Origin: Apodemia mormo
Lineage: Eukaryota; Arthropoda; Insecta; Lepidoptera; Riodinidae
Assembly: GCA_036924255.1 (NCBI GenBank)
Contig: JAUPFN010000027.1
Span: 3,550,735-3,614,734, forward strand
DNA: 64,000 bases
Reading direction: 5' to 3'
The translations under genes and the position numbers were made by a program. Below the pieces are notes generated by a model that saw only the letters and a program-made list of their open reading frames with translations, was not told the origin of the DNA and did not search any database. This document shows positions 44,225 to 56,998 of this stretch, one piece after another. The stretch's first letter is position 1; every line of letters begins with the position of its first letter.

Positions 44225-44422
44225 ATTTTTTATCAAAAGATAGCAAATAAGCAAATGGCTCTCTTAATGTTAAGACACAACTGTCGTTTATAGGTGTGGC
44301 GGGATGATAGTTTCACGTGTATTAGTTTACCGACTACCTTACCTTTCCAACTGGAATACTAACAGTGACATTGGCGTTATTGCGGAAACAATCCAGGAAT
44401 AGAAAAAGTGGTGTCACCAATG
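44225..44422 (-). repeat. SINE-B, old tail half
   Basis: TATCAAAAGATAGCAAATAA, GTTTACCGACTACCTTACCT and GCGTTATTGCGGAAACAATC are recognisable but diverged. The head is missing. Confidence 0.7.
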
Positions 44423-44799
44423 CAACCAAATATTTTTTTGCTTGCAAAGATTTTTTAAGTTTTATTAAAAGTGATTAATGTGATTAGGTATAAGATAAAT
44501 TACTATTAAAAATATTACCGTGATTATTAACAAACCAAAGATTCAATTCATAAGTAAGATACTAAAGAACTTATACCATTAATTATACAACTTGGAAACA
44601 TTTATAGTTTCCTTGATATAAAAAAATACAAAGTTACTTCTGAATAAAAAGGAAAATCGTTAGTATGGCGTAAATACTTAACAAAAGGTTATCAGTTGAT
44701 AAATAATAGCAAAATAATATGTTTTCTATAAATTATAGACTTTATATTTTTAAAATGTGTACAAATTTTGATGATAAAAGAAATATCAAAATCCGCAGT

Positions 44800-47700
44800 C
44801 GTATTGTCCATACTAGTCAGTGCCATCACGCTTCCCCCCAGTCCTGTAGAAGGCTAATTCGCTCTAAAATGCTCGGTGCCTTCTTAACTACTCTCAACTC
44901 GTTGATGCTGATTGAGAAGAGAATAAAACTGTCACATCCGAAGAGTCGTGAAAAAAAACAGCAAAAATAACGAGCCGCGTGGGCTGTAATTGGGCTTTTT
45001 TTGTTTTTTCCTTGATTGTGATTTGAATATCCTGCCGGTAATTGGTTCCACAGAAGAATAGTGAGAGGAAAAAAGTGCTTCGAGAATCGCACAGTTGTGG
45101 ATTTCCAGACTCGAATTTTGAATTTAGTCGCGATGTCCGATTGATAATTCTGCGGCAGGAATTAATCCAAACAGTTCTTCGAAACACACCCCATGATAGA
45201 TTCGATAGAAGATGCAGAGTGAAACCACATCTCTACGTAATGCCAAATAATCAAACCGATCAGAAATAGTCCTGTTATTGACGATTCGAGTCGCTCTACG
45301 TTGAATGCGGTCAAAAGGAAGGAGCTGGTACTGAGGAGCCCCCACCCACAAGTGAGAGCAGTACTCCATATGAGGCCGAATTTGCGCCTTATAAAGTTGT
45401 AAACGATTTGCCGGCGTGAAGTACTTACTGCCTGGCCCTGAGAACGCCTATCTTTTTTGAGGCTAATTTGGCCATGCCGTCCAAGTGACCACGGAACTGA
45501 ACGTTGCTCGATATTTCAACTCCAAGAATTTCAAGACTGGTTGTGGCTGTTAGGGAAGTATTTTTGAAGCGAGGAGATACAACAAAGGGAGATTTTTTTA
45601 GTGGAAAACGCGCAAACTTGTGTCTTCTTGGGGTTAATGTAGGCCCCACTTTGAGGCTGAGAAAAGTTGTTCTTCGATTTCCGACACAAGTTTGATCCAG
45701 CACTCGTTGACGTGTTGTTGAGAAACCCCGTTGCGGGCAGAGTACAAAGCATCACCCGTACTATCGTCCGCACAGCAGTGAATATTGCTTGATTGCAACA
45801 TGTCATTAATATGCAGAAGAAACAGTGTAGGTGATAGCACACAGCCCTGAGGAACACCAGCATTGACGAGTTTAAGTTCAGCGGATGTCCCATCAACAAC
45901 GACCTTGATGCTCCGATCTGCCAAAAAACTGGTGATCTAATTGCAGAGTTTCACAGGAAGCCCATAAAAAGGTAGCTTGGAGAGAAGTGTTTTGTGCCAT
46001 ACCCGATCAAAGTACTTTGCTATGTCCAAACTAACTGCCAAAGCCTCCCCCTTGTTCTAAACAGCCTCCGCCCATCGGTGCGTTAGGTAAACTAAAAGAT
46101 CACCAGCTGAGCGACCGCGACGAAAACCGTACTGACGATCACTAATAAGTTGGTACTCTTCTAGATACCCCAAAAGCTGGCTGTTAATAATGGATTCCAT
46201 TATTTTGGAGAACAAAGGGGTTATCGCTATAGGCCGATAGTTGGACGGATCTGAGCGATTGCCTTTCTTAGGGATTGGGTGTACTAAAGCTGTCTTCCAA
46301 GATTTTAGGACAACGCCTGTTGTGTATGAGAGCCGGAAAAGACGCGTTAAAAGCGGTGTCAACTCGGGAGCACAGATCTTGAGCACGATTGGTGAGATGC
46401 CGTCAGACCCACTAGACTTATGGACATCCAAGGAAAGGAGTGCTTTACGCACTGCTGTTTGGAGGAATTCAACCTCAAGCATGGAACTGTCACACTGCGT
46501 GATAGCAGGCGGCGTGTTTCCTTGGTCGTCCAGACTCGAGTTGGCAGCAAAGAGTGGGCCCAGAAGATCGGCTTTCTCCGTGGCAGCATGGGCCAGAGAG
46601 CCATCAGCTCTGCGCAGAGGTGGAAAGGAGAGCAGACAGAAATTCCCTTGGACAGCCTTGGCGAGAGACCAGAACGCACGAGTTCCCGAAGGAAGGCGAA
46701 CTAGTCTCTCACCAATTCTGCCAATGTGCTCCAATTTTGCTTTAGCAATGGCTCTTTTGAAAGACCTAGAGGCAAAATTATACTCCTTTCTAACTGCATT
46801 GGTGTTTACATCATGAGATGCTGCCACAGCAGCCCATGCTCGGTAGCACTCCTGCTTTCGACGTGAAGTCCAAAAAAAAGTGGCGACCAAACTATGGCCG
46901 TGACTTGCCACCGATGGGTACCGCAGTAAACGGAACAAATAGTTCCATGCCCTGCAGCACCACTTCGGAGATGCATTCAGCGACTACATTTGGATTATCC
47001 AGTGAGAAGCACATTTGCCTCTATGGGTAGGATGACAGAATGATGAAAGAAGGACCGTAATCCGTCCCAATCTGCTGACCTGTAGTGCCAAACGCGGCGC
47101 GGCCTGAGAAACGAGGTCGCGAAAGTCGCATTATCGGCACTTCGCTCCGTATGAGGCAGTGGTCTGAAGAACCTAGCGGAGCATCTACGGGAACTTGGTA
47201 ATGGTCCGGATTAGAGGTCAGCAGAAGGTTACACCAGGGATGGTAAATGGTCATCCACATCTGGAACATGCGCGCCCCGTGTGATCGCTTGATCTCCCCG
47301 CGTGATCGGTGGTATGTGAGCTAAGCCATTCAACATGATAGGCGTTAAAGTCACCAAGGATCACAATCTCCGCGGAGGGGATCTGCTGTAACACAGAATC
47401 TGTTGCTATTTGTATATGTTCTATAAGTCGGTCTACTTCGGCATTTCCACTATGGGACCTGTAAAGGCACGCATGCGTGGATGTTCGTCACACTCTATGC
47501 GTAGCCAGAGGATGGATAGGTCCCTGCCTTCAAGGCTGGACAGATATCCTCTCTAACGTAAGCACAAACTCCTGCCCGGGGTACAAATGAATGCTCTAAT
47601 TTGTACCCCGGGTAGAAGAGATATGATATATCCGCCGGAAAGGATATTTGTGTCTCGGTTAAAAAGAACAAAGCCGGTTTAGCCGTCTCAAGGTGGTAGT

Positions 47701-47930
47701 GGACGGCATTTAAATTAGAGTGGAGACCTCTAATATTAATAAAATCCACGCGGAGTGTGGTAGGGGGTGCCTTTACTTTTTGTTCCATTTGCCCCAAGCA
47801 GCAAAGTGTGTGAGCGCAATTTTGCCTCAGGTTGATTGCAACCTCCTGAACATGGATGTCCAGAGGGGTTTCTCCACCGCTTACGCTACTGGTACCCCCC
47901 TGGGGTAAAAAGCTACATTTCAATTGCGCT
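44800..47930 (-). pseudogene. Jockey-type LINE, nearly complete ORF2, inactivated
   Basis: Minus strand, in order. APE-type endonuclease: 47850-47500 has FINIRGLHSNLN and LFFLTETQIS (catalytic Asn/Glu region), and 47230-47120 has GSSDHCLI (terminal SDH motif). Reverse transcriptase: 46938-46057 has VHKSSGSDGIS, NYRPIAIT and YGFRRGRS; 46040-45925 has SLDIAKYFDRVWH (motif A Asp); 45924-45634 has GVPQGCVLSP and CADDS (active site, Cys for the usual Tyr). The C-terminal region runs from about 45700 to 44830, including MEYCSHLW and the LLWNQLP block. Several frameshifts and stops, and the loss of part of the endonuclease (about 47270-47490 only partly readable), mean no functional protein. ORF1 was not seen. 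Related 3' ends lie at 35930 and 54365. Confidence 0.88.
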
Positions 47931-48720
<790 letters not shown>

Positions 48721-48949
48721 ATATTATTAATGCCTGCTATGGAAACTGGCCATAGTGCGGCAATATAAAAAAACATAATTAAATAAAACCTTATTACGGT
48801 TTTCTTTAAATATTAAAAATATTATTATTTTTCTCATTTAAAGTATAAGATAACAAAAAAGATACAGAAACTTATAAATTATTAAATTAAAAAATAAGGG
48901 TTGGTGATAGAAGGATAAAAATTTAGAGTTGTATGTATTTTTCAATGCT

Positions 48950-49139
48950 GAATCATAAAAAAATAAAAATAAAAAAGTTTGTCCATAAAATAACCCTTAT
49001 CACTTAGGGGTATGAAAAATAGATAGTAGCCGATTCTCAGATCTACTGAATATGCATAAAAAATTTCATCAAAATCGGTCAAGTCGTTTCGGAGGAGTAC
49101 GGTAACTAACATTGTGACACGAGAATTTTATATATAAGA
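48950..49139 (-). mobile_element. Helitron-like remnant
   Basis: The 5' end TCTTATATATAAAATTCTCG (minus strand, after host A) and the body with AAACGACTTGACCGATTTTG are typical of lepidopteran Helitrons. The CTAG 3' end was not found, so the right boundary is approximate. Confidence 0.55.
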
Positions 49140-49504
49140 TTTTTTAAACATTTAGAATGATTTTCTGAGTTCAGATAAGAAAAGTATGTCAAAATATTAA
49201 AAAAAGAACATGTAATATAGACTATATAGGTGTAAAAAGAAGTTTCGTTATAAAATTATAAAATGCCCGTTTGCCCTTATGATTAAAAAAAAACTTGACC
49301 TTATAAATTAAAATAAAAATTACATGATGCACTTACCAAGTGAAGTGTCTTCTGCGAATGAGATATATACTTGCCTTAACCATATTATATACAGTATCTT
49401 CTTTTGAATATAATTCACAGGGACGTATTTGGGTGATACTTTTTGAAATGGATTTTTTATAGCAAGTGGTTCATAATTCTAGTTCTTTTGCGCAATAGAG
49501 AAAG

Positions 49505-49782
49505 CTAAATATCATACCAGGCAGTAGAGAGTAATTTATTCATTAAGCTCGTAGCTAAATATTTTTCATTTCATTTCATTTCATCATACCAGGCAGTAGA
49601 TTTCATCATACCAGGCAGTAGAGAGTAATTTATTCATTAAGCTCGTAGCTAAATATTTTTCATTTCATTTCATTTCATTTCATTTCATTTCATTTCATTT
49701 CATTTCATTTCATTTCATTTCATTTCATTTCATTTCATTTCATTTCATTTCATTTCATTTCATTTCATTTCATTTCATTTCG
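49505..49782. repeat. (ATTTC)n array with duplicated flank
   Basis: About 150 bp of CATTT units at 49660-49782. The 5' flank ATCATACCAGGCAGTAGAGA ... GCTCGTAGCTAAATATTTTT occurs twice (about 49510 and 49604), each followed by CATTT units. The flank has duplicated together with the start of the array. Confidence 0.9.
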
Positions 49783-49847
49783 TCATTTGTACCCTGAAGA
49801 ATTACCGGTGTGAAATTAAACCTGTTCCTGATCAAAAGAGTGGTCAG

Positions 49848-50060
49848 AGTGCTAAGTGTGAGTTTTTCTTTTCGCATTCGATCGTGAGCGCGTTTCGAGT
49901 TTACTAGGAATTTGTATGTGATTTGTACAGCGCCACCTAGTGGTACACTGGTTTCTCACGTTTACCACTAGGTGGCGCTGTACAAATCACATACAAATTC
50001 CTAGTAAACTCCAAATGCGCTCACGATCGAATGCGAAAAGAAAAACTCACATTTAACACT
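49848..50060. mobile_element. 213-bp foldback hairpin element, copy 3
   Basis: Identical length to copies 1 and 2; flanked by an exact CAG duplication (49845-49847, 50061-50063). Both CTCF-like cores are intact: CAGCGCCACCTAGTGG on the left and CCACTAGGTGGCGCTG on the right. Confidence 0.9.
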
Positions 50061-50510
50061 CAGAATCGCTGACCACTCGAGCAATTAAACCAATCAAGCG
50101 CTGGCCGAGGGTAGTATTAAAAGTCTCTGAAATAGAACTGTCTTTAAAAAAAGATAGTTATGAATTCACACTCGTAACTCTTTTTAAATACAGTTTTATT
50201 TCAGGTAGGTAGGAATTTTGATTCAGGTGGGAATTTTGATATATGGCAATCGGTTATTTCAGTCTACCAATAAGGGATTTGGCGTCAAGATATTTACATA
50301 ATAATGTATCATGTAAATATCTTGTAATAAAAATTATCTCGAGTTGTCAATTGCTGCAGACGGCCCTGATCATTATTATCTTTATTGAATTGAGTAGGTA
50401 TAACTAAAGATTTATTCCACGAAATTGTGTTTCGAATATAATAATGTTTTTAAGAGATATGAATAATATAGAAAATAAGCCTTTTAACTACTGAAGTTAT
50501 ACTTCTTTTG

Positions 50511-51370
50511 GCGCGTTTGGGAAAAATTATGAAAGTAAATTTTTATGACGCGCGCGCACACCGTCACGAAAAACCGACGTCATGAAATTGAAATTAGCTA
50601 GTCAACATTTTAATTTTTCAAAAAATGTATGTCCATTTTTTAATTATCTATACATATAATAAAATCGTGGGAAAGTCAAAACTGTACATTGAATATTTTT
50701 TTAAAAGAATACTTGGGGCGTGATCTAAATTGATATCGAAGCCAAAAATATAGTTTTTAGAATTTTTGTCTGTTTGTCTGTTTGTCTGTTTATCTGTTTA
50801 TCTGTTTGTCTGTTTGACTGTATGTATGTCCGGGGTAAACTCAAAAAGTACTGCATGGATTTATTTCAAATTTTGCATGAATATTACTAACAGGTCGGGT
50901 CAACATATAGGCTACATATTATCACGCTATCACCTAAGGGGGAGGAGCAGTGCGGAGTAAACGAAGTCCGCGTGGACGAAGTCGCTGGCAATAGCTAGTA
51001 AAAAAATAAAAAAAATAATTATTTATTCTTTTTTAATATATTAAATAAAATTTATTTAACTAGATGATCCGTTATAATAAAACTTTCAATGTATTAAGTA
51101 CATACCCTTTTTTCTATTACTAGTGTCGTTTTCTTTACAAACATAGGATAACACGAAGGATAACAATTTTAGAAAGATTTTTATCTTATAACGCCAGAGA
51201 AGTATAACTTCTTACGTGCGTACATAAATACACACACCTTTGTTATTTTATTGTGTTTTGTTATTGTCTTTAGAATAAAAGTTTACTGTCTAGTTTTTCC
51301 CGATTATAATTATGATATTGGCGTATTCAAGTATTATGTAAGCGCTAAAGAGATGGGGGTCTTTGCTTTG
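50511..51370. repeat. 860-bp tandem duplication, unit 1
   Basis: Starts GCGCGTTTGGGAAAAATTAT and ends GTCTTTGCTTTG. It contains the Helitron at 50647-50997 and is nearly identical to unit 2. Confidence 0.93.
50647..50997 (+). mobile_element. Helitron, non-autonomous, 351 bp
   Basis: A|TCTATACATATAATAAAATC at the start; a 3' stem GTCCGCGTGGAC, then CTAG|T. Same family as 3292. It was duplicated as part of the 860-bp unit. Confidence 0.93.
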
Positions 51371-52215
51371 GCGCGTTTGGGAAAAATTATGAAAGTAAAT
51401 TTTTATGACGCGCGCGCACACCGTCACGAAAAACCGACATCATGAAATTGAAATTAGCTAGTCAACATTTTAATTTTTCAAAAAATGTATGTCCATTTTT
51501 TAATTATCTATACATATAATAAAATCGTAGGAAAGTCAAAACTGTACATTGAATATTTTTTTAAAAGAATACTTGGGGCGTGATCTACAATCGATATCGA
51601 AGCCAAAAATATAGTTTTTAGAATTTTTGTCTGTTTGTCTGTTCATCTGTTTGTCTGTTTGACTGTATGTATGTCCGGGGTAAACTCAAAAAGTACTGCA
51701 TGGATTTACTTCAAATTTTGCATGAATATTACTAACAGGTCGGGTCAACATATAGGCTACATATTATCACGCTATCACCCAAGGGGGAGGAGCAGTGCGG
51801 AGTAAACGAAGTCCGCGCGGACGAAGTCGCTGGCAATAGCTAGTAAAAAAATAAAAAAAATAATTATTTATTCTTTTTTAATATATTAAACAAAATTTAT
51901 TTAACTAGATGATCCGTTATAATAAAACTTTCAATGTATTAAGTACATACCCTTTTTTCTATTACTAGTGTCGTTTTCTTTACAAACATAGGATAACACG
52001 AAGGATAACAATTTTAGAAAGATTTTTATCTTATAACGCCAGAGAAGTATAACTTCTTACGTGCGTACATAAATACACACACCTATGTTATTTTATTGTG
52101 TTTTATTATTGTCTTTAGAATAAAAGTTTACTGTCTAGGTTTTCCTGATTATAATTATGATATTGGCGTATTCAAGTATTATGTAAGCGCTAAAGAGATG
52201 GGGGTCTTTGCTTTG
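51371..52215. repeat. 860-bp tandem duplication, unit 2
   Basis: 845 bp; shorter than unit 1 because its Helitron carries fewer TTTGTCTG units. Directly adjacent, same orientation. Confidence 0.93.
51508..51843 (+). mobile_element. Helitron, non-autonomous, 336 bp
   Basis: Duplicate of the 50647 copy with a perfect GTCCGCGCGGAC 3' stem and A|TC...CTAG|T ends. Confidence 0.93.
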
Positions 52216-52226
52216 TTTATTTTTGA

Positions 52227-52563
52227 CTAGCTGTTGCCTGCGACTTCGTCCGCGCGGACGTCGTTTACTCCGCACAGTTCCTCCCCTGTAGGTGATAGCG
52301 TGATAATATGTAGCCTATATGTCGACCCGACCTGTTAGTAATATTCATGCAAAATTTGAAGTAAATCCATGCAGTACTTTTTGAGTATACCCCGGCCATA
52401 CATTGAGGACAAACAGACAAACAGACATACGGACAAACAGACAAAAATTCTAAAAACTATATTTTTGGCTTCGATATCGATTGTAGATCACGCCCCAAGT
52501 ATTCTTTTAAAAAATATTCAATGTACAGTTTTGACTTTCCTACGATTTTATTATATGTATAGA
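52227..52563 (-). mobile_element. Helitron, non-autonomous, inverted copy
   Basis: Minus strand TCTATACATATAATAAAATC to GACGAAGTCGCAGGCAACAG and CTAG, again between host A and T. It lies 11 bp after the tandem duplication, in the opposite orientation. Confidence 0.92.
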
Positions 52564-52814
52564 TAGATGTAGAATATAGATGACGTGAAGGTTGGTGGTC
52601 TCGATGATGATTACGTCAGCAACATTTATATTTTTAGTTTTTGGGTTTTTGAACATGAAATTGAAAATTAGCGTGCAGGGGTTTTGGGGGCAATAAATCG
52701 GTTTAGGGAAATTTCAATTGTAGAAAACGTCGTTTTTATCAAAAACAAAAAACTAGCAAAGACCGATTTTTGCTAGTTTTTTCCTTATAGGTACGTCCAA
52801 ATACTTTTATTTTT

Positions 52815-53075
52815 ATAAAGTATCTTCACGCCCATTTCCCCGAAGGGGTAGGCAGAGGTACAACAAGTGCACCCACGATTAGCCGAAGATACTTGGTCCC
52901 ACAAATGTGATAGGTGGCAAGCCTATCGCCAACCGGGCACTTTCCAATCCTGGGCAAATTTGTGTTTCTCAGAAAACTGAAAAAACGCCTTTTTTTAATG
53001 TGCCCGACCCGGGAATCGAACCCGGGACCTCATGTGGTAAACGTCAACTCTGGGCCACTAGATCACGGAGGCGAC
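52815..53075 (-). repeat. tRNA-derived SINE-C, complete
   Basis: Minus strand: GTCGCCTCCGTGATCTAGTG (A box), GGTCCCGGGTTCGATTCCCG (B box), then TTGCCCAGGATTGGAAAGTG and CCCTTCGGGGAAATGGGCGT, ending GAAGATAC. A tRNA-like fold of the head is plausible, but the SINE body follows directly, so this is not a tRNA gene. Confidence 0.92.
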
Positions 53076-53154
53076 TTATTTTATATACCTACCAAAATGC
53101 AAAAGTACAAAATAAATGCACCTGTTGCTCGTTAATTTAATATTAGAATTGTAA

Positions 53155-53285
53155 TAATTTTGGAAAAACTTTAAAAACGACAAAGAAAAATATCGATACG
53201 TTGGGATTGAACCTGCAACCGTCTCCCTTAAGCAGGGATGCTCTACCACTGAGTTCATCGTTATAGATTTTCCAAGCAAAGGGTG
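53155..53285 (-). repeat. tRNA-related SINE-D
   Basis: Minus strand head ACTCAGTGGTAGAGCATCCC (A box) and GTTGCAGGTTCAATCCCAAC (B box), then CGTATCGATATTTTTCTTTG. The tail resembles the copy at 37742; the head resembles a different tRNA. Confidence 0.65.
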
Positions 53286-53417
53286 AGCTCTATAACACAA
53301 AAATAATAGTAATCATTTTATTCGAAAAACATTTCAATAATTTGCTAGAATAAATATTATTTAGGTACGTTTAACCGAAATTGCGGATGACACGGCAGCC
53401 GTGTCGTGATTGTTTAA

Positions 53418-53827
53418 GGCGAGGCATCGCGACAAACGGGAAAAAACTGGTTTGTTAAATCACGTTATTTTGTAATTATTGTTAATTAATAATTTTACAA
53501 AAATTACACGACATACCTGAAGATATTATCTACAGAATGTGCCAACTCATTAAATAAGAGAATCTACTTTACTCGATCATATAAAATTCCGAAAATAGGC
53601 TAAAAAAATCTCGAAACCAAATAATTTGTTAATCATATTTCTAATCTTCCACATGATTTTTATATGGTGATATTTAGTTGTAAATACAAAAAAGAATGTG
53701 CTAAATTTTAGTTTTCAGCTGAAGTCCTATATTTATTTATCTCAAAATTAGCACGTTTCACAGCGGTTTCGGAACATACCGCGCCACCCATTTTCTATAG
53801 AATTGACGCGCGTCAAAATACCTCGCC
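53418..53827. mobile_element. TIR element flanked by TTAA
   Basis: GGCGAGGCAT at the left pairs with ATACCTCGCC at the right with one mismatch; TTAA flanks both ends (53414-53417, 53828-53831). This could be a piggyBac-type (TTAA) or Harbinger-type (TTA) MITE; the short TIR does not decide. No coding capacity. Confidence 0.65.
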
Positions 53828-53877
53828 TTAAACGTATAGCGTATTACACGGGAGTCTAATTTTATGATGTTAGTATA

Positions 53878-53968
53878 TTCACGCCCGTACCCCAAAGAAG
53901 TTAGAGGTAGAACCAGTGAACCCACGATTAGCCGAAGACACTTAGTCCAAGAATGTGGTTGATATTAA
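53878..53968 (-). repeat. SINE-C 3' fragment
   Basis: TTCACGCCCGTACCCCAAAG and CCCACGATTAGCCGAAGACA match the tail of SINE-C. Confidence 0.8.
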
Positions 53969-54148
53969 CTCAAATTATTTGTTTTGTAAGTAATAAACAC
54001 CCTAAATTCTCATTGAAACTTGAATTAGATCACATTGTGACCTTATGTGCTAGAGACCTGCGGTGACTCGCTTAATCATTGGGCACGAGTACCATCGTCT
54101 TACCCATTCTAGCCGCAATAACGTACACAAAACGCTACGTATCGAACG

Positions 54149-54310
54149 GACTTCACAACCAAAAAATCCACATCTATTTAATGAACTTATTTTTATCTAT
54201 TTAATGACTTCACAACCAAAAAATCCACATCTATTTAATGAACTTATTTTTATCTATTTAATGACTTCACAACCAAAAAATCCACATCTATTTAATGAAC
54301 TTATTTTTCT
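54149..54310. repeat. 57-bp tandem repeat, about 2.8 copies
   Basis: Units start GACTTCACAACCAAAAAATC at 54149, 54206 and 54263. 57 is a multiple of 3, so any frame shows a 19-residue repeat; no gene context supports coding. Confidence 0.92.
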
Positions 54311-54364
54311 AACTCTTATTTTACAAAAGGTTTGCAACATTATTACATTGCAACAACAATCTAT

Positions 54365-54548
54365 TACCCTCGGGGGTGTTTCCGAATGGATACGACTTAG
54401 GGACCTTCAAGAAACGAGCGTATTCATTCTTAAAAGGCCGGCAACGCAGCTGCAATACCCCCGGTATTGCGGATGTCCATGGGCGGCGGTGATCACTTAC
54501 CATCAGGTGAACCATCTGCTCGTTTGCCCCCTCTACTATATAAAAAAA
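54365..54548 (+). mobile_element. Jockey-type LINE 3' end
   Basis: Contains GACCTTCAAGAAACGAGCGT, AAAAGGCCGGCAACGCAGCT, CCATGGGCGGCGGTGATCAC and a CTATATAAAAAAAAAAA tail. Same 3' end as 35930-36115 with a frameshift in the FKKR region. Confidence 0.85.
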
Positions 54549-54889
54549 AAAAACATCTGAATAAAAAAAGTTACTAAAGTTCCATTTTCAGGAAAACACT
54601 AGTAAACTTACTCAAAAACCACTCAAAACAACGTAATCTTCTGTTAACACCCGTGGTTTTGTTTCAATTGAACGAATGAACTCTATACACGCGTAAAACG
54701 ATCAATATTATATATTACGGGTGACACGGTAGCCGTGACATCATCGTACCTATATGGCGTTTGACACGGCAGCCGTGCCACGAACTATTTGTACGCCGCC
54801 ACTACTAAAAGTTTTGGAAAATATGCGCCGCAACGCAACGAATCGGTTAATTCTATTTACTCTGCTACTTAATAGTCCTTGTTTCTTAT

Positions 54890-55240
54890 TTTTTTAACTT
54901 TTCGCTACGTAGGTATGTACATAGATAAGGAAGTTACTGATATTGCCCCGATTTTCGAAAATCGAGTTTTCACCAGATCTTCACGTTTTGAGATCCTAGG
55001 AACCTTTTCCGACTAATTTTACGATGACGTCAGCATGTCTAAATGTGTGAGTGTGTATGTGTATGTGTATGAACTCAAAGTGTGTAATTGTGTGTATACA
55101 CACTCACACACACTCTGACTTCAAAAATTCATGTTTAGGCATAGTTATTGCTTCTTTGAGCTTAAAATACCTCAATTTAGCGAGATTTTACCTTAGTTTC
55201 AGGGAGGGCCTGCAGGGTCAACCGGTTTACACATGTTTAA
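54890..55240 (+). repeat. Dispersed repeat F
   Basis: TTTTCGCTACGTAGGTATGT, GATGACGTCAGCATGTCTAA, a (TG)n/(CA)n patch, then CTTAAAATACCTCAATTTAG and GGCCTGCAGGGTCAACCGGT. Class unknown; related pieces occur at 21905, 28420, 30370 and 39695. Confidence 0.55.
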
Positions 55241-55548
55241 ACTTGATAACTGCTGCCCATTCCCATGAACCAATATAGAAACCAGAATAACAAATTGAAT
55301 AAAATCTTTTTACCAAAAAATTAAATGCACGAAAATTCATGCGTGGAAAAGCTATTGTTAACGAACCTTTATGGTCATAATAAAAAAAAAAATGAGACCA
55401 CCCTTTTTTATCATTGAAATATACAGTGCTACAAGGATCTTTTGGCACTTGGATGACATTTGTATGAGGGCGTTGGTGTGAAATTAGGGTTACCAGCTGA
55501 CAAAATCCCCTTTATTTTTGGTCAAATTTAAACGAATTTGAATTAATT

Positions 55549-55882
55549 TGACTGCCGTTTTGTCAAACAGATCGTAAAAGGCGAATGAATGGCTGAACTT
55601 GTCACTAATTTTGTGACTATTAGGTGGTAGGATTCCACAACGTCTTGCTCGGGTAATTGGTGCCTCCGTTTTACCTGTTCCTGCCACAATAGCATTTAGT
55701 GCTTGTCATGGTCATGTTGCGGTTTGAAGGATTAGATAGCCGGTACGCTTATGCATGTGGCATGCCATCCCGCTACACGGATAGCAACGCACCATTGACA
55801 TTTTTGGTGTCAATGGGCGATGATTTCTCTTTTCATCAGGAGAGCCATCTGCTTATTTGGTATCTTATCATATAAAAAAAGA
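55549..55882 (+). repeat. SINE-B nested in the Tc1/mariner-type element
   Basis: Head ACTGCCGTTTTGTCAAACAG to tail CTTATCATATAAAAAAAG. Older than the copies at 34690 or 43692, judged by divergence. Confidence 0.85.
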
Positions 55883-56998
55883 AATGTTTGGATAATAGGA
55901 TTTATTAAATGAAATTAAAACTTGACAAATATATATAAAATAAAATAAAAACTAAAATACTTTGCTCTTATTATGTTTGCCATGAACTATCTCGAGAGGT
56001 TGCAAACTATCAAATTATGCATTTTTTTTTTGATCCTCTTCTTCTAATTTCTTGACGTGGGCGCAATGATTGCGCCATTCATCTGTAGGAATGGAATCGA
56101 AAGCATTCCGTATTATTTCTGATATTTGATTGGGTGACTTCCCAATATTTACTTCAGCTACTTTTCATTTCATGGATGTCCCCATCTCAATAGGATTGAG
56201 ATCATAATGATATGGTGTTAAACGCAATATCTGTAAAAAATAAGAAAATTAAATGGGCACATAATCTCAGAACACCAGAAAATTCGCTATGCAAATTCAG
56301 TTTAATTTCACTCATATTCAAATAGAAGTAGCCTCTCTTTCTATGAAGTAACTCATATCTCTTCTGGCGAATTCACAGTGGTATTTACCTAAATTACGGA
56401 GATCGTCATGCCTGACGCTATATTGACTATTAATAAAATATTGTGTTTAATCATCTAATAGCAATAAAATTGCAAACAACCGAATTCTTATTTCTTGTTC
56501 TCCGGAAACCCTGCATCAGACTCTAGCCAAAGTAAAAGAAGACCACTTGTGAAGTACACCTTTCAATCAAAAAATGAATTTTGCAATTGAACAATATACA
56601 TAAAAAATAAAAAAAACTTTAAGACAAATTGATATGCTCCTCCTCCTTTTTTAAGTCCGTTAATAATAATAATATATTAAAATGTTACTTTATTAATGTC
56701 TTGAAGGATCTAGTAGAACTTTTAGGCTATTACCTTGTGAACCAGTCATTTAAGAATAGCATCGACAGCATACACTGGTTCTTGTTTATTTCTAATTCTT
56801 AAAGTTGTATATTCTTCCGTATATTTAATATTGTTGATTCTTAACCAATCAATTATTTAATTTTTTCTACTGTTTGTGTTTGGCGGTTTTCTGATACTTG
56901 TATTATGATTGGAGCATTGTCAATTATAATTAGACTGGACGCCTTCAAATTGGGAGCCGAATTTTCAACAACACGTTTTTTAAAATTTATGTGATTCA

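Noticed and set aside
46241..46816. 191-codon plus-strand frame
   Set aside because: Antisense shadow of the reverse transcriptase on the minus strand.
49505..49782. CRISPR-like regular repeats
   Set aside because: Short-unit microsatellite without spacers; the genome is a eukaryote. The 44-bp array was also considered and has no unique spacers between units.
54063..54560. 165-codon frame with three 19-residue repeats
   Set aside because: A 57-bp tandem repeat fused to a Jockey LINE 3' end; no gene-like features besides the open frame.
55227..55448. 73-codon minus frame beginning MPKDPC
   Set aside because: It overlaps the terminal inverted repeat of the transposon at 55424; the motif-free remainder looks like chance.
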